A DNA stretch of 64,000 nt from JACJXW01 sp964418125 (GTDB lineage: Bacteria; Bacteroidota; Bacteroidia; Chitinophagales; Saprospiraceae). The translations under genes and the position numbers were made by a program. The notes beneath the pieces are model-generated. The model was given only the letters and a program-made list of their open reading frames with translations, was not told where the DNA came from and did not search any database. The stretch lies in assembly GCA_964418125.1 (NCBI GenBank), contig CAYQKY010000002.1:1-64000 (forward strand), written 5' to 3'. Positions 36,432 through 44,700 of this stretch are shown piece by piece. Every line of letters begins with the position of its first letter. Position 1 is the stretch's first letter.

Positions 36432-36551
36432 GGTTAACTTTACTACCCTGAAATAATCAGAACCGAAGCCCCTTTCATCAGGGTAAGGCCAGGCGGTTTT
36501 GCTGCCGGATGCGCGCTGCAGAAAAGCCGCCTGGCCCAAACTTTAAACGAA

Positions 36552-37115
36552 TTGGAGATCGCCCCTACATTGCTGGAAGACTGCAGGCGAGGAGAGCGCA
36601 GGGCGCAGTTCCACCTGCACCGCCTGTGTTTCCCGGTATTGATGGGCATCTGCATGAGGTACCGCAAAAGTGAGCAGGAGGCCGCCTCCATGCTCAATGT
36701 AGGCTTTCTGAAAGTCCTGGACAACCTGGATCGATACAGCCCTGATGTCCCGTTCGAAGCCTGGATCCGCCGGATCATGATCAACGTCCTGATCGATGAT
36801 TTTAGGAAGAACAGGAAGGTGCGGGAACTGATCGAGTATACTGATTTTTCGGAAAACCACATCAAAGAAACGCCGGTCGATTACAACGAAGCAGAGAAAC
36901 AGTTTAATGCCGAACAACTGGAAGGCTTTATTCAGGCACTCCCCTCAATGAGCCGGAAGGTATTCAACTTATTTGCCATTGATGGCTATACCCACAAGGA
37001 GATCGCTGAATTATTGGCGATCAGTGAAGGCACCTCCAAGTGGCATGTATCGTATGCGAGGAAGAAATTACAGGAAATGATGCTTCGGGCGGCCAATTCG
37101 TCAAGGGTAGTTTAA
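36552..37115 (+). CDS. ECF-type RNA polymerase sigma factor
   Basis: The protein has 187 residues. Region 2 (RYSPDVPFEAWIRRIMINV then DFRKN) and region 4 (YTHKEIAELLAISEGTSKW) are clear. The start is TTG 36552 or slightly upstream, since no ATG precedes region 2 in frame. The gene stops 5 nt before a membrane protein whose N-terminus looks like an anti-sigma segment, so the two should form a sigma/anti-sigma pair. The pattern is Bacteroidota-specific. Confidence 0.9.
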   Translation: MEIAPTLLEDCRRGERRAQFHLHRLCFPVLMGICMRYRKSEQEAASMLNVGFLKVLDNLDRYSPDVPFEAWIRRIMINVLIDDFRKNRKVRELIEYTDFSENHIKETPVDYNEAEKQFNAEQLEGFIQALPSMSRKVFNLFAIDGYTHKEIAELLAISEGTSKWHVSYARKKLQEMMLRAANSSRVV

Positions 37116-37120
37116 CAGGA

Positions 37121-38461
37121 ATGCGTATGGATCCGATGGACCAGTTTTTCAAAAAGAAGCTCAAAGAACGCCAGTACGAGTATCGGGAAAGCTACTGGAA
37201 AGAAGCCGAGCGTATGATCCGCCTGCGGGAGGGCCGCCGCCGTGTTTTCTGGTGGTGGTTTCTCGTTGTTGGCCTGCTCCTGATCACCATCGGTGGATGG
37301 GGGTGGTGGTACTTCCAGCCGGGAAAGGTGGAAACCGTAGAGAACGGAGTCGGGGCCCGATATGATGATGGCAGTCAGGAAGGTGTGGCCGGTGTCGAAG
37401 GCGAAAGCCTCTCCGTTGGCCCGCCGGTGGCTCAGGACAGGCAGGATGGCAGACAAGCCGCTGGCCCTGATTCAAAAACGAGGAGCGAGGTGGATGGCCG
37501 GTCTCTGCAGCCGGCTGGTAAACCGGCGCCGGGATTGGCGGAGGAGGCGCCTGGGCCTTCTGAAGCTGCCGCCTCCGCTGCCGTCGTTCACTCAGCAAAG
37601 AATATAACATCTGGTGAAATGAGGGAGGAGAAAGGATTAAACACCCGCCGTGGAGAACAAAAGGGATTAGCCATAGATGCCTCTGAATCAGCACGATTGG
37701 ATTACGAGGAGACGGAACCGATAGCTGGCTGGAGTAATGAAAAAATGCAGGTGGAGCAGGCCTATATTCTTCGGGGCCCGGCAATCACCCAGGCCAGCAC
37801 GCCGGAAACAGACGTGAAGCTCCGGAAACCTGCGATCCGCCCCCGGAAAATGTTGAACTGGGAAATGGCCCTGGCCGCTACAGTGAACCCATCGGGAGGT
37901 AAAACCTTACTGGGGGGCAGCGCCGGCTTACGGGCATCCGCGTGGCTGAAGCAAAATATGTTGCTGTCCCTGGGCGTTCAATACCGCCTGAGAGGAGGCA
38001 CTTTCGGGCCGTCTCAGGAAAGTGAGGTAGTAACCTACCGTTTCGGGCGGCAGGAACAGAATTACCGACTGGAGCCCAGCCGCTTGCATTATGCCGAAGC
38101 GCTGCTACAGGCCGAATGGCCGGTTCGCCGCCACAGTTTTGCCATCGGTTTGGGATGGATTTATCTGCTGGGCATTGAAGGAAGCCTCAGCCGTTCGGTA
38201 AAGGAAGAGTTCGCGCTCAATATCGGTGCAGCAAGCAGCCAGGAAAAGGGCTGGCTGGATGAGGGCGGTTATAAAAAATCCTTCTGGTCCGCCCGCATCG
38301 GTTACCATTACCGGCTTTCCGGGCGGTTGAAAACAGGGCTCGAGATCCAGTATTCTCCCGGAGGGATATTGCAGGAAAGTACCGGAGGAGAATTCGCAGC
38401 CCCCCTGCTGGAGGAATCCGGCCCCCTCCTTTTCGACATGGGTATAAAATACAGCTTATGA
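37121..38461 (+). CDS. Putative anti-sigma protein joined to an outer-membrane beta-barrel
   Basis: The protein has 446 residues from ATG 37121. The N-terminal ~45 residues are charged and helical (MDQFFKKKLKERQYEYRE), like cytoplasmic sigma-binding segments. A Trp-rich membrane helix (~47-65) follows, then a ~180-residue low-complexity linker, then ~220 residues of alternating beta strands with aromatic girdles that look like an 8-stranded outer-membrane barrel (GIKYSL at the end). If correct, one chain would link cytoplasm, inner membrane and outer membrane. Its ATGA overlap with the next gene supports one operon. The barrel call is from pattern only. Confidence 0.65.
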   Translation: MRMDPMDQFFKKKLKERQYEYRESYWKEAERMIRLREGRRRVFWWWFLVVGLLLITIGGWGWWYFQPGKVETVENGVGARYDDGSQEGVAGVEGESLSVGPPVAQDRQDGRQAAGPDSKTRSEVDGRSLQPAGKPAPGLAEEAPGPSEAAASAAVVHSAKNITSGEMREEKGLNTRRGEQKGLAIDASESARLDYEETEPIAGWSNEKMQVEQAYILRGPAITQASTPETDVKLRKPAIRPRKMLNWEMALAATVNPSGGKTLLGGSAGLRASAWLKQNMLLSLGVQYRLRGGTFGPSQESEVVTYRFGRQEQNYRLEPSRLHYAEALLQAEWPVRRHSFAIGLGWIYLLGIEGSLSRSVKEEFALNIGAASSQEKGWLDEGGYKKSFWSARIGYHYRLSGRLKTGLEIQYSPGGILQESTGGEFAAPLLEESGPLLFDMGIKYSL

Positions 38462-39609
38462 GCGTGTCCTTAAGAGTAGCCGTTTTTTCTGCAGTCCTGT
38501 TTTTTTTCGGGCAGTGCCGGAAAATTGAACTGCCCCCTCCGGATGAAGGCGCCCCTGTGTTCTTCATTCAGGCTGCCATCGATGGCGTTCCTCTCGATAT
38601 AGCTGCCGGTGATTCCACTTATGTAATGCGCGCTACCTATGAACAGGATACAGCAGGGGCTGCCGTTTACCGGGGAGCCTTCGAAGAACTGGGTTGTACT
38701 TCAGGCTGCCTGCCTTCCCTCCGGTTTTATTTCCGGGGCGCAGGGCCGGGGGCGCCTCAGCCGGATACCGAACTCAGATTGGGGGCATACCCTTTGCGTC
38801 AACCCGATACGCCCACTTTGGTGATCTCTTACCGGGCTGTTTTTTCGGGTGTCAACGACATTAGTGTTATTGACGTCCCCGCATCTTTTTCCTGGGATTT
38901 TGGCGATGGGGCTACTTCCGCTCTTCAAAACCCCGAGCATGAATATGAAAATGGGGAGCCCCGCCTGGTCAGGCTGGAGACGATCAATTCCAATGGCTGT
39001 GTCAGTTCCATGGAGCAAAAGATAACTTTTGGCCCTCCAATTTTACCCTGCAGGGTAGACTTTTCCCTGCAACCCCCACAGGGCGCCAACCCGGCACAGG
39101 CCGTCTTTGACGGCCCTTTCAACAACTACCAAACCTGGTCCTGGTTTGATGGCGATTCCACTCTGCTTACCAGCTATTCCATCCCGCAACTCCTCCCTCA
39201 GGAGTTCCGGGAGGCCTGCCTGACGGCAGTCAATACCGAAGGCTGCCAGTCGCAAACCTGTAAGTCCGCCTTCCTGGGCAATAACCAGGAATTCGGATAT
39301 TGTGCTACCGATTTTACCTGGGAAACCATAATAGAAGTTTCTGTTTCTCCGGGAGGAGAACAGTTCGGAACGGTTTGGATAGAATATGTGGATGGATCCG
39401 GACAATTATTCAGTTCAGCGCTGGGGGCTCAGGATACTACCGGGGGCGACTTCTTTCGGGTGCTTTCCAAAGAACCTTTTGAACCGAACGAAAATGGCCT
39501 GCCAACGGAAAAACTGGAGGTTTCTTTTCAATGCCGGCTATATGCTGTTGACGGCCAGCCCCTGGGAACAATAGAGGGTAGCGGTGCCATTGCTGTAGCT
39601 CATCCCTGA
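38458..39609 (+). CDS. PKD-domain lipoprotein
   Basis: The protein has 383 residues. A lipoprotein signal at ~1-21 has lipobox-like FFGQC. It then carries a beta region and one PKD domain (~140-190, FSWDFGDGATSALQNPEHEY), a Cys-rich second domain (~200-290) and a C-terminal beta domain. It overlaps the previous gene by 4 bp and completes an operon of sigma factor, anti-sigma/barrel and lipoprotein. It may be a periplasmic or surface partner of the barrel protein. Confidence 0.75.
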   Translation: MSVSLRVAVFSAVLFFFGQCRKIELPPPDEGAPVFFIQAAIDGVPLDIAAGDSTYVMRATYEQDTAGAAVYRGAFEELGCTSGCLPSLRFYFRGAGPGAPQPDTELRLGAYPLRQPDTPTLVISYRAVFSGVNDISVIDVPASFSWDFGDGATSALQNPEHEYENGEPRLVRLETINSNGCVSSMEQKITFGPPILPCRVDFSLQPPQGANPAQAVFDGPFNNYQTWSWFDGDSTLLTSYSIPQLLPQEFREACLTAVNTEGCQSQTCKSAFLGNNQEFGYCATDFTWETIIEVSVSPGGEQFGTVWIEYVDGSGQLFSSALGAQDTTGGDFFRVLSKEPFEPNENGLPTEKLEVSFQCRLYAVDGQPLGTIEGSGAIAVAHP

Positions 39610-39870
39610 CGCAAAGTTTTCAAAAATAATTTCCCTGGAAAGGAAACCTTGTCCCGTAATCGCCGTAAAGCTAATTAACAGGGAAATCGTTACTCGACGG
39701 CATCCCCCCCTCGCTTTACCCCTACTTTTTGATGGCTTTTACACTGGCACAATCTGGCCATTGGACAATTTACCTTGACTGCAATGCGATTTCAATAATC
39801 GGCAGCCTGAAAACACTACCCCTACCCCCCCCCCGCATTACACAATTACGATGAGAAAACTAGCTGTCCC

Positions 39871-40758
39871 ATGACAACGCAACAATTACCGCTATTGAAA
39901 TCCCTCCAGGACGCTCCTCAATTATACCTTAAAGAACTACTGGGCCTCTATGGGCCTCCCACTCAGTTTTTCAGGGCAGATCCTGAAAAAAGTACCGTTT
40001 TGGTTGGTGCAGGAGGTACTAGGCTGACCATTCCCCCTTTTTCAATAACCAGCCTGTCGGGCGATCCGGTGAGAGGAGAGGTGGAGATATACCTGAAGGA
40101 GGTCTTTACCCAGGGAGAGATGATCATGGCGGGCCGCCCTACCACGTCGGAAGACCGGCTCATGGAATCCGGTGGGCAGGTCCTGGTTACCGCCCGGCAG
40201 GGGCGCCGCCCGTTAATGCTGGCCCAGCCGCTTACGGTGGCGCTCCCGGTCAGCGATAAACTCCGGAACCCCATGGCAATGCGGCTTTTCACTGGAGGTG
40301 CGTCTACGTTTCAGTCCTTTTCTTCCGGAGAGGGCTTTGACTGGCACATGGCATCCGAAAAGGCCGTCCGGATCCGCAAATCTGAAGGGCGGAAATACTA
40401 CGTTTTTCAATTGCAGGATTTCAACTGGGCCGGATGTGAGTTCTTTGTGGCCCGCCGGAGCAACCGCTGCATGGTCACCGCCCGCCCGCTAAGCCCGGTA
40501 GAACAGTTTGACAGCATAGTGGGCTTTCTGGTATTTCAAGGCGTCCATGCGGTTGCCAGGATGTATCCGGGGAAACACAATTGTACAGCTGTGAATATTC
40601 CCGGGAAATTATCTGGCGCCGCCCACCTCGTTGGCCTTTCCCGAGGCCGTTTGTATTACGGGAAAGAGGTTCTCCGCCGGGCTTCTGAAAAGTTGGTGGA
40701 CGTAAATATGCGGCCGATACAGGATAAAGGATTGGTAGCGGCTTTGAAAGCCGTATAA
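39871..40758 (+). CDS. ZU5-like domain protein of unknown function
   Basis: The protein has 295 residues, with no signal peptide or membrane helix. Residues ~45-130 have the pattern TRLTIPPFSITSLSGDPVRG followed by IYLKEVFTQGEMIMAG and ESGGQVLVTA. This fits the ZU5-like modules of Bacteroidota (T-I-P--F-----G--V-G-V-I-L-E). The C-terminal half is mixed alpha/beta and not recognised. A possible promoter TTACCCCTACTTTTTG lies near 39717-39732. Confidence 0.6.
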   Translation: MTTQQLPLLKSLQDAPQLYLKELLGLYGPPTQFFRADPEKSTVLVGAGGTRLTIPPFSITSLSGDPVRGEVEIYLKEVFTQGEMIMAGRPTTSEDRLMESGGQVLVTARQGRRPLMLAQPLTVALPVSDKLRNPMAMRLFTGGASTFQSFSSGEGFDWHMASEKAVRIRKSEGRKYYVFQLQDFNWAGCEFFVARRSNRCMVTARPLSPVEQFDSIVGFLVFQGVHAVARMYPGKHNCTAVNIPGKLSGAAHLVGLSRGRLYYGKEVLRRASEKLVDVNMRPIQDKGLVAALKAV

Positions 40759-40784
40759 TGATAGCGGGCCGGTAGTTTGACAGC

Positions 40785-41543
40785 TCAGGACCTCAGGTAG
40801 GAGGCTCCGTTAACATCCAGTATACACCCGGTAGTAAAGGCTGCCTGTTCAGAAGCCAGAAAGAGGATGCAATAAGCCACTTCTTCGGGTTTTGCCACCC
40901 GGCCGGTTGGGCTCTGTTGGCGGATGGAATCACCGGCCTCACTTTCCAGCAGTTCAACAGCCATATCAGTTTCCACAAATCCGGGAGCTACCGTTCCTAC
41001 AAAGATGTTGTATGGAGCAAGGGCCTGGGCTAGCGATTGCCCCATGGCGTTCATGCCGGCTTTGGAGGCGCCGTAGGCCGGCTGCCCGGGTTCTCCCCGG
41101 AAAGCGCCGCGGGAGGACACATTGACGATGTGCCCGCCGCCCTGCCGGATCATGTGCTGAGCAGCGCAGTAGCAGGCATTGGCAGCACCAATAAGGTTGG
41201 CCTCCAGGGTGCGCTTCCAGCTTTCCTGCCATTCTTCATAGCTGCATTGGCCAATGGGGTGGGCCTCGAAGATGCCGGCATTATTGACCAGAATGTCCAG
41301 CCTGCCGAATTCCCGAACGACGGTGTCCACCATCTGTTGAACGACCGCCGGCCGGCTGATATCGGCCTGAATGGGCAGATGGCCGGCTCCTTCCATCATT
41401 TCCATGGTTTCCAATGCCGCTTTCTTGTTGTTTCGGAAACTGATGGCCACCCTCGCTCCTTTTTCTGCAAAGGCTATCGCAGCCGCCCGCCCAATACCTC
41501 GAGAGCCGCCGGTAATGAGTACTGTTCTTCCTGTAAAATCCAT
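40785..41543 (-). CDS. SDR family oxidoreductase (FabG-like)
   Basis: The protein has 252 residues with cofactor motif TGGSRGIG at 11-18, NNAGIFE, catalytic VNVSSRGA and YGASKAGM, and C-terminal TTGCILDVNGASYL. It resembles 3-oxoacyl-ACP reductases but also many other SDRs, so the substrate is uncertain. It lies convergent to the ZU5-like gene with a 26-bp gap. Confidence 0.88.
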   Translation of the reverse strand: MDFTGRTVLITGGSRGIGRAAAIAFAEKGARVAISFRNNKKAALETMEMMEGAGHLPIQADISRPAVVQQMVDTVVREFGRLDILVNNAGIFEAHPIGQCSYEEWQESWKRTLEANLIGAANACYCAAQHMIRQGGGHIVNVSSRGAFRGEPGQPAYGASKAGMNAMGQSLAQALAPYNIFVGTVAPGFVETDMAVELLESEAGDSIRQQSPTGRVAKPEEVAYCILFLASEQAAFTTGCILDVNGASYLRS

Positions 41544-41640
41544 CCCGTTAAGGTAGTGAGGTTCGGGAAAGAATGGAAGGGAAGGAAAAAGAAAAAAGTG
41601 GCAGGCCCGAATCCCACGAAAAAAGGCCTGCTCACGTAAA

Positions 41641-41712
41641 TTGGAGAATCAATGTTTTGGTTGATTTGGTTGATTGGTTAATACCGTTGATTGGGTGGTC
41701 GGGAATCAACGA
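41641..41712. repeat. GGTTGATT short array
   Basis: Units such as TTGGTTGATT recur downstream of the 1819-residue gene, followed by a short inverted arm (AATCAACGAATC). It fits the pattern of locus-specific intergenic arrays. Confidence 0.55.
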
Positions 41713-44700
41713 ATCAAAGTCACCGACCCCATCTTCTGGTACCTGCCGTTTTTCTTTTCCGAGCCCCGCCATAAGGTTTCGTCCTCAAAAATGGCCTGGG
41801 CTTTCCACACGTATACGTCCTGGGGCAGGGGAGCGCCGTTGAAGGTGCCGTCCCAGCCTTCCGCTGGCTGGCCGTTGCGCAGCAGGCTGCTCTGCCACAG
41901 CAATTCGCCGTAGGCAGAGAAGATCTGTATCCGGTACTCCTTCAGGCCGATGCCTTTGGGCAGGAACAGGCGTGCATCGCCGGCGCCCTGATCCGGAGCG
42001 AAGGCGTTGGGCACATAGAGCCCCTTGATCAGTTCGGGGCGGAGGATCACCAGGGTATCATCCCGGCAGCCGCCTTCGGAAGTAGCCGTGAGCAACACTT
42101 CATAGGCGCGGTTCTGGTGGAACCGGTGGGTGGGATCCTGTTCTTCACTGAAAGTTCCGTCGCCGAAATCCCACACGTAATTGTCCGCCTGAAAGGAAGT
42201 GTTGATAAAACTTACGCTCCCGGTCGCCGAGCCGTTGATCCGTTCTTCCAACCATTCAAAACCGGCTTCGGGTTGTTTCAAAACCTCCACTATTGCCGGC
42301 AGCCGCAGGCTGTCATAGCACAAGCTGTCGTAGGCTACCGTCAGGGTGACATCGAAACGGCCCGGGCGGGTGTACAGGTGGCGCCCCTGCGGCTCGGTGG
42401 AGGAGGCCCCATCCCCGAAGTCCCAGAAAAACCGGTTGCCCCGGGAGTAGTTGGTAAAACTGGCGGCCAGGGGCTGGCAGCCGACGGCCGAATCGAGGGC
42501 GAAATCCGCCAGCGGGCTGTCGTAGAGGCGCAAGGGCTGACGCACGGTATCGGTACAGCCGTATTGGTTGCCGGCGGCGAGCAGGATGTCGTAATCGCCC
42601 GGCCGGGTGTACTCCTGAGTTGGGCTGACAACAAGTGAAGGAGCTTCCAGCCCCAGTTCCCACACGTATCCCTGGGCTCCTTCCGAAGTATTTCGGAAAT
42701 GGACGCCTGCGGGCAGGCCGCAGGCCTTCTCCTTTTCGATCTCAAAGGAAGCTTTGGGGACAGGAAAGGCAAAAATGCCGGAAATTACACTGTCCGACCG
42801 GCAGCCGCCCGCGTCGTAAACCGACAGGCGGACAGCATAATTTCCCGACTCCGTATAGACGTGCTCGGGATCTGGCTGCACCGAAGTGTTCCCGTCCCCA
42901 AAATCCCACTCGTAGTAATCGCCGCCGGAAGATTGGTTGGTGAAAGATACCGCCAGGGGCGTGCAACCTTCGGCTTCGCTCAGGCTGAAGGCCGCCTCCG
43001 GCGCTTCTGTAACCTGTATTTCCCGGCTGATGGTTGCCGGGCAGGCGTTGGCGGATGAAATTGCGGTCAGGGTTACCGTATACGTTCCGGCGGCGGGGAA
43101 AGTATAAACGGGATTGGTCAATGTAGAACTGTCGCCCGTACTGAATTGCCAGAGGCTACCGGCTATGCCAATCGAGTTGTTGGTGAAATTAATGGCCTGG
43201 CCGGTACATAGGTTAGAGCTGTGTTCAAACGAAACCTCAGGGTAGGGCAGGACTTCAAGTTGAATGCTTGTCCTGTCTTCCGCACAGGCATTGGCCGCAT
43301 GCAACTCCACCTGGTACACCCCCGGCTCCTGAAAGGTATGAACGGGGTCTTCTGCAGAGACAATATTCCCGTCCCCAAAATCCCAGCTGACGTTGGTTCC
43401 GGGGGTCGAGTAATTGGTAAAGGCCACCTCGAACGGAGCGCAACCCCTGGTGCTGCTGACATTCATAAAAGCATTGACCACTTCCGGTTCGACGGTAAGT
43501 ACCTGCTCCAGTGTATCGGCGCCGCATTCATTCTCTGCCACGAGTATGATGGTGTAATCAACCGGGATGGTGTCTCCCTGGTACAGCTGGGCCGGAGGCA
43601 GGGAGTCCATGTAAACTTGCCCATTGCCCAGGTTCCAGAAATAATTGTCCGGACTGCCCTGGGAAGTGTTGGCAAACTCTAACAGCAACGGGGCGCACCC
43701 TTCATTCACCGTGAACCCGAAATCGACTACCGGGAAAGCCTTGACGGTTATCGTATCCCGATATGTATCCACCCCACATAAGTTTTCCGCTGTAAGGGTA
43801 ATGGTATAGGTGGTGTCGTTGGCCCCGCCCTGGTAGAATTGCGGGCTTCCCGGCTGCTGAGAGGCCGATTGTTGCCCGTTCCCGAAATCCCATTGAAAAT
43901 TCATCTCATACCCTTCGCTTTGATTGGTGAAAACGGCTTCCATTGATCCGCAACCTTCCTCGACATCAGGGGTAAAGGAAGCCTCCGGTGGCGCTACCGT
44001 TTCCACATACTGTTCGGCAGTGGACCGGCACCCGGCCTCATTGGTTACGGAAAGGATTACCCTGAATGTTCCAGAGTTTTCGTATACTTTTCCAGGATTT
44101 TCTTCCTGCGAAAAACTACCATCTCCGAAATTCCAATTAAACTCCACTGCCCCCTCCGATTGGTTGGTGAATACCAGTTCTTCGCCCTGGCAACCAACGA
44201 CAGGGCTGGCAAATGCAGCATTGGGCAGGGGTAATATTTCCATGTAAAGCGTATCTGATTGCTCGCAACCGGTATTGCCGTCAGAAATGGTGTAAGTTAA
44301 AGGATGGTTGCCTGCCCCGGCAGCCTCCGGGTCGAAATCGGCGCCGTCGATACCCGGGCCGGACCAGGTGCCGCCCGCCGGTGTGCCACCCGGCAAGGTG
44401 ATGGCGCCTGCATTTAGGCAAAGGCTCTGGCCCGGCCCGGCGGATACCGGGCCCGGGTCCAGAACTTCGATCAGGAGGGAATCTTCTGCGGTGCAGTTGC
44501 CTGCGCCTACGCGATAGGCCAGCAAGTGGTTGCCCCCTCCGGCAAGGGTGGGGACAAAAGTGGCCCCATTTATTCCGGGACCGGACCAGGCGCCTCCGGC
44601 GGGGTTGGCCCACTGGGCCAGGTTCAGAGGGGCGTCGCTGATGCATAGGCTTTGGTTAGGGCCCGCGTCAACACTGGCCGGGTCGATCACGCCTACATTG

